From assembly GCF_027887165.1 (NCBI RefSeq), contig NC_077232.1, forward strand, positions 80,001 to 144,000: a stretch of 64,000 bases of DNA. The letters run 5' to 3'. The translations under genes and the position numbers were made by a program. Positions 51,373-61,785 of the stretch are shown piece by piece; the stretch's first letter is position 1, and every line of letters starts with the position of its first letter. The notes under the pieces are model-generated. The model was given only the letters and a program-made list of their open reading frames with translations. It searched no databases and had not been told where the DNA came from. This DNA comes from Monodelphis domestica (lineage: Eukaryota > Chordata > Mammalia > Didelphimorphia > Didelphidae).

Positions 51373-53237
51373 AATATTCTAGGTGTTTCCAAGAGAGATT
51401 CCCCTAGAAGACCAGAGGGCTAATGGAGGAGTAGGATGGCCTGAGAAGTCGAGATCTTCAGCAGGTACAAGTGCATTCTATTGAGTGATGAATAAGAAAA
51501 CTCCATTATTTCTGACTCCAAAGTGAATATCCTTGCTGTATACTTGCAAGATCTAATGGTGGAAGAATGGAAAAGGAGGAGGCTATATGAAATCTCTTAT
51601 CTTCATTGTAATCATTTTGTTGTAGAATCTGGCACTTCACAAAGTAACTGATCTACTAAGATTTTTAGGAAAAGAATTTTTTTTTTGTCAGCAGAAAATC
51701 CTTCCTTTCCTTCCCAGTACAATCTACTCCCCAATTCAGAACAACAAAAGAAAACCCAATAAAAATGTGAACTCAAAAAAAATAAAGAACTACAGATCCC
51801 AAGAGCCCACTGACTTCCTGTCTTTCCGTACTTCCTGTAGACAGAGGATAAAGGGCGTAGGCTTTGAAGCTCTTTGCGCTCTTTGGGCATGATATAGCAA
51901 TCAGCGGGGATGGTGGTAAGGTGGGGATTTTGAAAATGGCTAACCAGCCATGGGCACGTGCTTTTTGTTTTGTATCCTCTGTTTTCCTTGATTTCTAATG
52001 ATCATTTCATAAACCTCTGTAAAATATACTATTTTTATTATTGAGATTTCATTTTAACTTTTACAAGCCTCTCCATCAGGCCTTCCCAAGGCCCCCATCT
52101 CCCCCCGAGAATGGGAGACTCAAACACCATTTAATTGAGAAGTAGAAGAGTTTTATTGGAAGGAGAGGTTGAAGCTGGTGGATGCAGAAACAGTCCCGGG
52201 GGGAGTAGTAGCTTCCAGATGTCTGTGAATTGGGCTTGCCAGATTTCTTGGTCTGGGGGCTTGTCATCTCCCATTCCAGGGAAGCCTCCACCTTCTCAGA
52301 AAACCCTGGGGAAGGGGCATGCTGTGGGATTTGGCACTAGGGAATAAGGAGCACGCGGAGAGCTTGGGGGCTTCTGCCGGAAGGCCGGAGTCTGCGCGCA
52401 CAGGTCCTGGGTTCCCCCACTGTCACGGTGGGAGAGGTCTCTCTCGCTGCCCCTCTGGAACAGGAGCAGGCTGGGTAACGAGTGTGATCTCAGCTCCAAG
52501 AGCAACAGAAATTGTTGAATGAAGAAAACCAATCGGGCACAGCAGAGGACTTAGCGACTGAGGCTGCACTTGAGGTTTAGCCAGTGCTGACTGAGCTCAA
52601 GAGGGGCCCCAGCACGCCCCTCACTCCCACAAAGCCTCCGTCCTGTCCAGCACTTTGGCTGTCGGCTCTCCTTCCCTTGGATCAGAAAGAGCTCCAGGTA
52701 AGGGCTCCCCCATCCCTGCCAAGCTCCTCCCACTCAGCGCCCAAAGGTGGTCAGGACCTGGCCCTGCCCCACGCCCTCAGGCACCCAGCCCAATGCTTAC
52801 TCTACCCTCCATCCCATGCCTGTCAGTCACGGCACCTCTTCCTCCGAAGAATGGAACCCCGCCGAGGGCAGGCGCCCCTTCGTGTTTGGATCTTCGTGGC
52901 AGTGCAGACAGCACCTCGAGTGTGGTGGGCTTGGTCTGTGTCCTCCCTGAGCGCCGGCTCCTTTTCTGTCCCAATGGCATAACACGCCTCGCCGGGGTTC
53001 TCACTTCTTCCCCCTCACCCCACGGCACACGCTCAAAACCAACCTTCTGGGCATTCTCCAATAAGGCCCCCTCCACGGCCATCTCCCAGGAAGCCCTGCT
53101 GGCTGCTCGCACCAGGGTCTGCCCGGCCAGAGGACTCGAACCCAAGCCACCAGCCCCAGTGGGGCGCCCAAATCCTCCCTAGACCTGCCGCCACCTTGGA
53201 GCACTTCTGAAGCCCCCCCTCTGCGTCCTGCTTTTCA
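51373..53237. other. No gene recognised
   Basis: A mixture of AT-rich (51.4-52.07 kb) and GC-rich sequence. Short segments resemble LTR material (for example near 51770-51880, with an A-rich run and cacttcctgt-like words), but I cannot define an element. Confidence 0.35.
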
Positions 53238-53290
53238 AACTAGCGAGGTGGCTCAGTGGATGAGAGCCGGAGGTCCCGGGTTCAAATGTG
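53238..53290 (+). repeat. SINE tRNA-like head fragment
   Basis: The sequence gcgaggtggctcagtggatg, then gagccggaggtcccgggttc, is the tRNA-like head of a MAR1/MON1 SINE in plus orientation. Confidence 0.65.
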
Positions 53291-53579
53291 GTGTCCTTCT
53301 GCCCTGGCTGAAGGGGCTGGTCCCACTGCGAGCCAGTCGCTGGGCATCCTGGGAAAAGTCCCATCACTGCAGCTGGGATGGCGGCCGCCTTCACTCCCTT
53401 CCCACTGGGGCTCCGGACAAGCCGCTACGGTGGGTTTGGCAACTTGGCTTTCTCCCTGGGGGAGAATCTGGAACTCCCAGCTTGCTGGCACAGAAGGCGG
53501 GCAGCGCCCCTCCCTCCTGGCACGCCCCCCCCGGGGGATGCGCAGAGGAGGGGGGCGACCAGCAATGGGCACTTCCAGT

Positions 53580-53585
53580 TTTATT
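53580..53585 (-). promoter_or_regulatory. Polyadenylation signal of BET1L
   Basis: The plus strand tttatt reads AATAAA on the minus strand, about 60 bases after the stop codon. Confidence 0.75.
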
Positions 53586-53646
53586 CTCCACAGCAAGGGG
53601 AGGGGGTCCACCTGCACCCGCCTGGGCTCGGTGAGCCGCGGGCGCC

Positions 53647-54316
53647 TCAAGTCCGAGCTTTGGACACCAGGTAGGAGAGGAAGAAGAAGAGGACGATGAG
53701 CCCCACAGCCACGCAGAGCAGCAGCCGCCGGTTGTCACGGCCTGAGCGGGTCATGGTGGAGAAGCGCTTCACGCTCCCGCTCAGCAGGCTGGTCACGCTG
53801 GAGAAGTCCGAGTCCTGGGCAAGAGGCAAGAGGGTGTGGCCGTGGCTGGCCAAGCCTGCTCCCCCGCGCGAACCCCCACGCGTGTCCACCGCCCCCCGTG
53901 GCCGCGGCCCTCACCATGCCGTCCAGGTAGCGGTTCTGCTCCTCAGCATCTCGGTCCATGTCCAAAGCCAGCTGTGGGGGGAGGGGGAGGGAGGGCTCAG
54001 CCAGCGCCGCCCCTCCCCCGCCTTCCTCCCCCTCCCAGCCCCCCACGCCCGCCCGCAGACACGCACGGTCTTGAGTCGCGTGACCTTGGCCGCCAGCCCG
54101 TCCGCCAGGCGCCGATTCTCGCCATCCAGGAGCGCGTCCGTGTCCGTGTCCGTGACAGCGGCAGCACCGCCCCCTGGGCCTGGACCTGGGCCTGTGCCGA
54201 GAGGGAGAGAACCGGGATGGGGCCCTCAGCCCCGCCCTCCGCCCTGGCGCCCCCCACCCCTGGCGCCCCGACCCTGCCTCCGCCTCCGGTTCCTCACCCC
54301 TGGCCCAGCTGGCCAT
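53647..54316 (-). CDS. BET1L: BET1-like Golgi SNARE (GS15)
   Basis: Four coding exons on the minus strand: 54298-54316 (ATG), 54067-54191, 53915-53971 and 53647-53814 (TGA), all GT-AG and in phase, giving 122 residues. The protein opens MASWARG and has a Qc-type SNARE motif (about 39-98: ENRRLADGLAAKVTRLK ... EEQNRYLDGM, whose Gln is the zero-layer residue). It ends in a membrane anchor (LLLCVAVGLIVLFFFLSYL). It matches human BET1L closely (111 residues there). GS15 works in retrograde vesicle fusion within the Golgi. The extra residues lie in a Gly/Pro- and Thr/Asp-rich insert (PGPGPGGGAAAVTDTDTD) near the N-terminus. A CpG-rich promoter precedes it, and AATAAA on the minus strand lies at 53580-53585, so the 3' untranslated region is short. 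Confidence 0.93.
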
Positions 54317-55350
54317 GTCCGCTGCCTCCCCCGGCCGGAGCTGGAACCGACGTACCTGTGACGTGGCGCGCAATGGCCTCCTGTCCCGCCCCCTCACTTC
54401 CGGCCAGCTGTCGCCGCCCCTCCCCAGGCTCCAAGTCGGCCCTGGGCACTGGCCTTCTCGCAGGGTGCTTCCAGGCCGACGGGGAGCCTCTGGGCGAATG
54501 TTACAGACCCTCGGGCCAGAGGTGCAAGGAAGGCGCTGGAGTTCTGAGGAGTCGGGGAGGGCTTCCCCGCCGCAGCCTTCTGCAGTCCGGCCTCTGCGGT
54601 CCTTCCCGACCCGCACGCGCGATGGGAACTCGGTGGCCCCCAGGAGGCGACCTCCCAGGCCACCCCACCCCCCCCACCCCCGCAGTAGCCCCGCCCCCTA
54701 GCAGGGCTCTCCCACCGAAGTGAGCACGTGTCTCTCGCGGCACATCTGGCCGCCCTGCTTGGCTTGCGGAGCCCTCGGAGTTGAAGCCAAAACCTTCTGG
54801 CCTTCCGTCTTGGTTGGAACAGTGGGGCCAGGCCAGGGAGTGAACGCTCCTCCGTGCCCTGGACCGTAGCTTGCCGGCTAATCTTCCCAGCCTCCCTCCG
54901 ATGCCTCAGTTTGGAAGCAGTTCCCCATTTCACACCGACTCCGGCCCCTCCATTTGACTGGCAGCCACCTTCTCGCTGCGCTCACTCGGCTCTGGAGCTG
55001 CCCAGACCCTGAGCGGGTTCTGGCAGGACTTGTCCATCGGCCGTGACCAACGGCTCCCCGTAGGGACGGTGTGGTGCTGGTGCTGGCTGACGGAGAGGCT
55101 CGGTTATCCTCATTAAGAGATCCCAGCCTTGGAGCCCCTGTCTCCCAGGTTTGCCCCCGAGTGCAAAGTCGCCTGCCAATAGAAGGCTGGGCCGAGGATC
55201 TCCTCGATCTGCTGGGACGTAACTTCCGGACACAGCCCAGATTTCGGGCAGCTTTTTTAGGAGCAGCAGAGCCCCCTGCCTGGAATGGAATCAGTACCAG
55301 ACGTTTTGCCTCGGGAGAGAAGCCCAACAGCATTTGAAACCTCTTCTCCA
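54317..55350. promoter_or_regulatory. CpG-rich promoter region of BET1L; RIC8A not found
   Basis: The first few hundred bases upstream of the BET1L start are CpG-rich, with gtgacgtggcg (CRE-like) and cacttccgg (ETS-like) words. In human the same region divergently starts RIC8A. I find no RIC8A first exon here. An open plus-strand frame near 55152-55338 (with EGWAEDLLDLLGRNFRTQ) looks protein-like but I do not recognise it. Confidence 0.5.
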
Positions 55351-57485
55351 ATTGGAAGTTGGGCTAGAGTGATTGACTTCAAACTAAGGCATGTGGTCAA
55401 GTGGCTTATGACTGCCTGTTGAGAACACTATGGAAACCTTTCCAAGACCATGTCCTTATTGGCAATCAGTGTGGCCCCATTGGTGCTGAATAGTTGAGCT
55501 ACGAGTTCAATCTCTGACCCATAAAGGGTCTTCAAGGCATCACAGAAGTATATCACCATAAAACTGAATTCCATGTGCCTAATTCTTACTAAGCCTAGAA
55601 TTCTCCATCTCTCTAAGTTCTGTTTGCACCTTGCTTTTGACAAAGTTAAACACCACCTTTTTGGAGCCAGATGAGTTATCCTAATGGCAAATCTTATGGA
55701 GTTTTCATTTTTCATCAGACCAGCCCTGATACTTGTGCTTGTTTTGGCCCAGATGAGTAAATGTGGGGCTGCACACCAAATCTCTGAAAGCTGTTCACTC
55801 CTTTTTTGCTCCACTGTTGCCAACTGTCGCTGTTGCTCAGCTTTCCCTCCAAACTGTTCACCCACTGAGAAGTCTTCTCTAATCTGTTGACAGTACAGTT
55901 TCTGACAGTCATCTTGCTGCTTTTGTTGAATTCAAATGTTTAGCTTGGAAAGAATAAGTCTGTGATCAGTCCAGCACTCAGCACCACAGATGATCTTTGT
56001 CGTTTTCACATCCCATCTGACTCCTCCTTACAATGACAGTCTATTAAATGCCAGTGTCTGCTTCAAGGGTTTATCTACGGTTTGTTGGGTTTAGATAAAT
56101 GGAAGACGGTATTGGTAATGAGGTCATGAGGTGCACAAATCTTCAGAAGTAAGAGACCGTTGCTGTGGATGTTTTCTACTCCATTGCTCCTAAGGACTCT
56201 CTGCCATGTCTGAGTCCTGTGCTTACTCTGGCATTAAAGTCACCCAGAATTACAAGCTTGTCCTCCTTTGGCACACTGTTGATGAGGGTCTCCATAAAAT
56301 TTTTCTTTGACTTCATCAGGATTTGGCATAATGGGAGCAAAAACACTGATGATAGTGGTATGGCACTTTCCTGAAGTGGCAATCACATTGCCATGAGTCA
56401 TCATTTTCTCCTTTGGGGAGCCTATAAGCTTATCGACTAGATTTAATTGAGAAACCTACACCAGCCTCACAACACTCCTCATCACAATAGCCACTCGAGA
56501 AAAACATCCCCGCTCTGACTTCACCAAATTGGCCTTTGTTTCCCACCCTTATTTCACTCAGGGCTGCTATTTGGATGCAATACCTTCCAGAGCCTACAAG
56601 ATTTCATGTTGTCCTTAAGTGTGCTTATATGCCATGTACCGATGGGGAGTGGAATCATCTTTGTAAAAATTGTTGTACTTTTTTTGAAGTTCACCTGCAG
56701 GGTAGGATTTCCACCTGTCAAGGTAAGCAGGCCAGTGCTGAGTGAAATAACTTCAAGCAGTCAATTTCTGCAGCACCTTTTCCAGCCACCTTCCCTAAGT
56801 GCAAGGAGGTGAGCAGTGTGGAACTTTAAAAAAACTGTTTCAACACCCAGGGGATTGCTGAATCCCACGGCTGCTTCCAATGAGAAGACAACCAATGCCC
56901 TGGAGGCTTGTGCACTTGCTGCTTCAATGGCTGCCAATCGCCACAAGACTTTAGAGTTGGAGTAAAATTAGACGGTTCAGATAATAAAATAGTAAAATGG
57001 AAAAATGGTACGGGCAATGCTTTTTGACTCCCATGTAAAGTGGATTTAAGTGAGGCAGTTGCACTCTCTCTTCCAGAGTCCTCAAAGTCCAATAGCAAGG
57101 CAGAAGTCACGATTGGCTGTGGCCTGGGATGCACTGGATGGTCTGGCTTCTTCCTTGTCTAACCAAGCTCTAAGAATTCCACAGCACCCGCTTCCACTGC
57201 CTTCGTGGCTGTTGAACCAAACTGTTCTCACCTGCCCATTCCCCTGGGGGAAGTCTTTACATGCTTGGGGCAGACTCACTGAGGGGTTTGTGGCCCATCA
57301 GTTAGTTATCCTCAACCTGGTTTAGCCTGACTGCCAAGATGGTCTTACTGAGGTGAGGCCAATCTCCATGCTACAGCTTTTGGGAGCATCAGGAGAACTG
57401 TGGAACCAGTGGATACCAAAGGAGGAAAGCAATCCAGGGGGAAAAAGCTCAGCAAGCCCTCACACCAGTGGTCCTAATCTATACC
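55351..57485 (-). mobile_element. RTE-like LINE fragment
   Basis: Minus-strand frames show a piece of an apurinic endonuclease domain (KLVILGDFNARVSTG near 56.2 kb). Further downstream comes the linker to the reverse transcriptase (DALKTLYGS, then STNGATLIANKDMVLERF near 55.45 kb). This wording is typical of RTE-clade elements, which are abundant in marsupials. The copy is truncated before most of the RT and carries many stops and shifts. Confidence 0.65.
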
Positions 57486-57489
57486 ACAC

Positions 57490-58450
57490 ACATAGTAGGT
57501 GATATGTTCCCCTTCGAAACCTTTTCACCCTTCTTCAATCTTGCCTGGCTCCCATTCCCCCAATCGCTCAGATCAGAACTTTGCTCTCTATTTTACTGAA
57601 GAAGTTGAGACTATTCAGAGCTCACCTTCTCCCCGTCTCCTTTACCAAGATGTCTTTCCCAACTACCTCCTTCACATTCTGCCTCACATGTGAACATGCC
57701 AAAGCAAACCCCTCTACACGCACACGATCCCATTCCACCTCCTCCGTTCTCCAACAGAGTGCCCTATGTTGTCCCCTTTGTTCAGTCATGTCTGGTTCTT
57801 TGTGACCCCATTTGGGGTTTTCTTGGGAAAGATGCTGGAGTGGTTTTCCATCTCCTTCTCCAGCTCAGAAGAGTCTCCTTGACACTATCCATTTTGCCCG
57901 TCAGGGGCCCCATCATCCCCTCTCTCACTAATCTTCAGACTCTCCATGTCCTCTAAGTCCTTCCCTGTTGCCTACCTCCATGCCCACATTTCCCCCATCT
58001 TCTGAAAACCTCTATTTGACCTACCCATCCACGCCAGCTATCATCCCATTTCTCTCTAGCTTCCTTGAGAAAGCCACCTGTACTCCATGCCCTCTCTTCC
58101 TCACCCTCCACTCTCTTCTTCTCTGCAGTCTGGGTCCCAACCCCACCATTGGACCAGAACTGCCCTCTTCAAAGTTGCCAGGGACCTCTGACTAGCCCAA
58201 TCCAATGGCCTTTTCTCATTCCTCACTCTCCTTGGACACGGGTGATCACTCTCCACCTTGATACTTTCTTCTCTCCAGGTTTTTGGGACACCCCCTCCCA
58301 CCCTCTCCTCCTCTGACATCTTCTCAGGCTGACTGCTCCTTCTCTCATCCTCTTCCAGATCAGGCCTTCTAACCGTGGATGTCCCTTGGTCCGTCCCTCT
58401 GCTCTTCGCTCCACTTGATCTCATCAGTTCCCGGGGATTGAACACCCGTT
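57490..58450 (+). mobile_element. CR1/L2-type LINE fragment
   Basis: The plus strand follows the characteristic RT wording of CR1/L2/L3 elements: cttgagaaagccacctgtac, tgcagtctgggtcccaaccc, aaagttgccagggacctctg and ccaatccaatggccttttct. It is old and decayed. Confidence 0.65.
57765..57872 (+). repeat. SINE with RTE-type 3' sequence, nested
   Basis: The sequence ttgttcagtcatgtctggtt, then ctttgtgaccccatttgggg, ggaaagatgctggagtggtt and atctccttctccagctcag is a well-known marsupial SINE segment. It interrupts the CR1/L2-type LINE, so it is younger than it. Confidence 0.7.
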
Positions 58451-58478
58451 CTTATGCTGGAATCTAAGATGAACTCGG

Positions 58479-58512
58479 GGTGTCCCAAAAGTCTTTGTGT
58501 ACTTCTAAGCCT
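58479..58512. repeat. Possible mariner-type terminal sequence
   Basis: The words ggggtgtcccaaaagtcttt resemble the terminal inverted repeat of mariner-family DNA transposons. I did not find a matching opposite end, so this is a weak call. Confidence 0.25.
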
Positions 58513-59149
58513 TCTCTTAAAGCTCTCCAAATCCTTCTGAGGCACTCCCTGACCTCCAGTCTCTAGGAGTTCACATTCAGGAATGCTGGCATTCAGTTCT
58601 GGTGAGGATAATTGACCAGGTCAGGTCAGCCCAAGACTAGGCATCCCACAGGGGAAGCCAAATGGGACAGCGTGGTCACATGCTTGACCGTTTCTTTGCT
58701 GTCGGGTCGGCAGCACATGGGGCTCACAGCGACATCAGTCTGCTCCTGTACCCAGGTTGGCTGGATTCAGCGAATATGCACGGGACCCTTGCGTGGGGGG
58801 CAGCATGAAGAAGGGCCCCAACAGGGGTGCTCCTGCTGCTCCACCTACCCCTTTGGGAGAACGGGGATGGGCGGCAACCTGACCACTTGGTTCCTTCTTC
58901 CCTCCCTGACCTTGGCCAAAGGGACTGGTTTGTTTTGCTAGAAGCTGGATCGTTCCATCAGCCTCTACTCCCTCCTCCCCACCCCCACCCCAGGTCAGCT
59001 TCACAAGCAAGAGATCTCCAGGAAATCTCATCCAGACGCGTGTCACCTTGTCGCCGTGGAGGGCGGAGGCATCAGCTCCCACGGACTCAACAGCCACCCC
59101 GCGCCGGACTGGCCGCTCTTTGGACGCCACGGGAGTACCCCCCCCCCCC
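58513..59149. other. No gene recognised
   Basis: Sequence between the LINEs and the SIRT3 3' end. No exon or clear repeat is recognised. Confidence 0.4.
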
Positions 59150-59222
59150 CACCGTTTCAGCTGGTTGGTGACCCAGCACAGGGCCTGGTACTTCGCAGGT
59201 GCTTCATGAATGTTTATTGACT
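59150..59222 (+). repeat. MIR-type SINE tail
   Basis: The segment cacagggcctggtacttcgc, then aggtgcttcatgaatgttta is the MIR tail. Its tgtttatt, read on the other strand, supplies the probable SIRT3 polyadenylation signal. Confidence 0.6.
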
Positions 59223-60624
59223 CGGGAAGGACCAGGCTCCCACGAGAGATGTGAAGGAAGAGGGAGGAGCAGCCAGAGCCCGTTGATTGAGTAGGGGGGC
59301 GGCTGGGCAAAAAGGAACCCTTCCCACCTGCCCTGGCTCCTGGTCCATCGCTGATGCTTCTCAGAGGACATCCTGTGAGGGAAACCAAGGGTTCAGAAGG
59401 GAACAAGGTCCGAAGCTCAGCCCTTGCTCCTCTCCCCACCCAGGGGCCTGTGAGCCCCCCCAGGGCCTCTTCCCCAGCTGGGGCCTACTCAGATCTCTTC
59501 ACGTGGAGCCCGCCTTCTGGCCTCGGCTGGCTCTGGGAACCTCGTAGCGGGTTGGTTAGAGGAAGAGCAGACATGTGTGGAGTCTGGAGAGTGTGACAGG
59601 GAACCCCGTGGGGTCTGCTTAGAGGCAGATGGGGGGGAGAAACAGGGGGGCCGAGAGGAAAGGGACAAAGATAGAGAATGAGTCAGAGACAGGAGGGAGA
59701 GACGGACGGACAAAGGGAGGACGGCAGGAAAGAGGGGGAGGAAAGAAATGGAAACGAGTGAGTGAGAGATAGAGACAAAGAGGAGAGAAACAGAGCTGGG
59801 GTGGGGGGAGAAAGAGGGAGAGCCAGGGCAGGGAAGGAGGAAGGGAGAGACAAAGACAGAATGGGAAGAGAGGAGAAAAAGGCGGGCAGCCGGAGAGCCA
59901 GGGAGTGGGGAGGGGGAGCCCAAGCAGAGGGGACTTTACCATCTACCCCCTTCTTCGCCTCACTTAGGGTCCCTGGCCCCCATTCTCAACTCAGCACAGG
60001 TCACTCCCCTGCTCAGAAAACTTCCTGGGCCCCGACTGCCCCGGGATAAAATGCAGACTTTCCCCTCCCAGCCTCTCTGCGGACCCCATTTCCAGGCTCC
60101 CTGGGGACACCCACAGCCAGCCGCAGTGGGCCTACTTCTTGTAGGATTCAGGCCCAGACACAGGGGCAAATGTGGGCAGCTCAAGGGCCCGGGGGGGCCG
60201 CCCCAGCCTCAGGCACGGCCTGTCCGACTCACTTTTGCCAGCTCCTTCTTCCCGGGGTTGTTGCGAGGGCCCCATGAAGCAGTCAGGCCCTTGGCCTGCT
60301 GCCTGGCACGGCTGCTGCGCCCTTCTTTTCCCTTCTACAGCTTGTGGGCCTGCTGCCCCAGCCAGCCCCAGGAGAGCAAGCGAGAGGCCCGCGGTGCTGC
60401 CAGGCCTGCCCTACCTTGCTGGTCTCCCTTTGGACAAGGTCCTCGATCTCCTGGGTCCAGCCCAGGGCCTTCACCAGCATCTCCACCCCGCCAATGATGT
60501 CTCCCAGCTGGGCCACGTCGTTGGGACGAGGGCTCCAGGCAAAGGGGCCCACCAGCTCCCTGTTGATCAGCACGCGGGGGACGGACCTTCTGGATGCTTC
60601 GGAGAGGCTAGCAAAAGGCTCCAC
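59195..60624 (-). CDS. SIRT3: Sirtuin 3, 3' end (partial)
   Basis: One clear internal exon, 60415-60624, encodes 70 residues beginning [14 protein letters not shown] and including [25 protein letters not shown] and LVQRETSK. It matches the C-terminal end of human SIRT3's NAD-dependent deacetylase domain. It has a good acceptor (ctgttcag) and donor (aag|gtaggg), both phase 0. The likely last exon starts at 59372 after tttccctcacag and adds only DVL before TGA (59361-59363), where human has LDGPDK. AATAAA on the minus strand is at 59213-59218. SIRT3 is the main mitochondrial lysine deacetylase. Upstream exons are not seen between 60.6 and 64.0 kb and presumably lie beyond the window, across an intron filled with L1. 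Confidence 0.85.
59213..59218 (-). promoter_or_regulatory. Probable SIRT3 polyadenylation signal
   Basis: The plus strand tttatt reads AATAAA on the minus strand, about 145 bases after the candidate stop. It lies in a MIR tail. Confidence 0.55.
59625..59900. repeat. Purine-rich low-complexity tract
   Basis: The plus strand is made almost wholly of gagaga-, gggaaag- and gacaaag-like words. It lies inside the last SIRT3 intron. Confidence 0.8.
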
Positions 60625-61785
60625 CTGAACAGGGCAAAGAAGGACCCCCTCGTGAGCCAGCTCGGTGGCTGACTGTCCAGCGAGACCCCCAGCTGCCACC
60701 CCTCGTCCAGCCCGTTTCCCTGAAAGCCAAGGCTTCAATACGGGGCCCCTGGCCAAGAAGGGGGCGCATTTCTTTCGCCCCTAATTCCTGGGGAGCCTCT
60801 CCTGGGGCTGGGCTGAAATCTGTCTCCCGGAGGCCCGTTTCCCCCCAGATCTCCTCTCCTCCAGGACCAACGTCCTTCCGAGGAGTCCCGGACCCTGGTC
60901 AGCAGTGAACGAGCGTGACCATCTCCACAAAGCCTTCCTCGGCCGCCTCCTCGAGGGGAGGCTGTTCTTCACTCCCCCGTTTAGGGGATCATAAATCCGA
61001 AATTGTGGGCAGCGTACGGGTCCCAGGGGCCTCCGGGGGCCCAGAGCCGTCCAAGGGCAGAGGCAGGACAGGGCCAGGGCGCTTCTTCCACGTCCCACAG
61101 GCTCCGAGGGGCCCGCAGAGCCAGAGCCGGCCCCGGCTGCCTGCGGAGTGACATCCGTCCGGGCTGCAGCTTCTTGGAGCCCCGGGTTCTCCCTTTCATC
61201 ACCGGCCGGGCCTGGGACGCCTCTGCCCGTCCGCCCCAGCTTTCCCCTTTGGCCCTTCGCGCTTCGTGCAGCCGCCCACCTGAGTGCGCCTCGTCAGCGC
61301 CAGGCCGGCACCACTGCCCGGCCGTGCCTGCGGGATCAGCCTAAAGCCCTCACAGTGCGGCCTCCACCTGGCCACTCCTTCCGCCCTCCTTACGGGAGGA
61401 GAATAAACGCTCGGAGGGGAGACCCGGCCCCAAGACGCGTGACCGGAGCCCTTTTGGCTGGTCCCACGAGCACCCCGTGGCCCCAGAGGGCCAGCAGGCC
61501 CCGCAGCCCAACCGAAAGGCCTCCCCATCCGCCCCGCGCTGGTTCAGCCCAGCTCTGGAGGGCTGCGAACAGCCTCCCTGCCCGAGCCCAACTCCTGGGT
61601 CCTCTCCCGCCAACGAGCTCGGGAAGCAGAAACAAGGAAGGCAGCCTCTGCTGGCACAGCCCAGACGTTCATCAGGACACTCGCTATTTGAGCCCAAAGA
61701 ACGGGCGAACCATCGGAATCAAGAATGCCATCAGAGAGAATGACTGCAATGAGATGACGTGCACAGGGGCAACTGTACACCCCTG
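60625..61785. other. SIRT3 intron, CpG-rich, no exon recognised
   Basis: GC-rich sequence upstream of the SIRT3 exon. I looked on the minus strand for the preceding sirtuin exons (zinc-binding CxxC pairs and the VVKPDIVFFGE block) and did not find them. Confidence 0.45.

Noticed and set aside
60781-61098. A further SIRT3 exon upstream of 60624
   Set aside because: I compared the minus-strand frames with the remembered zinc-binding and NAD-binding blocks of SIRT3 and saw no match.
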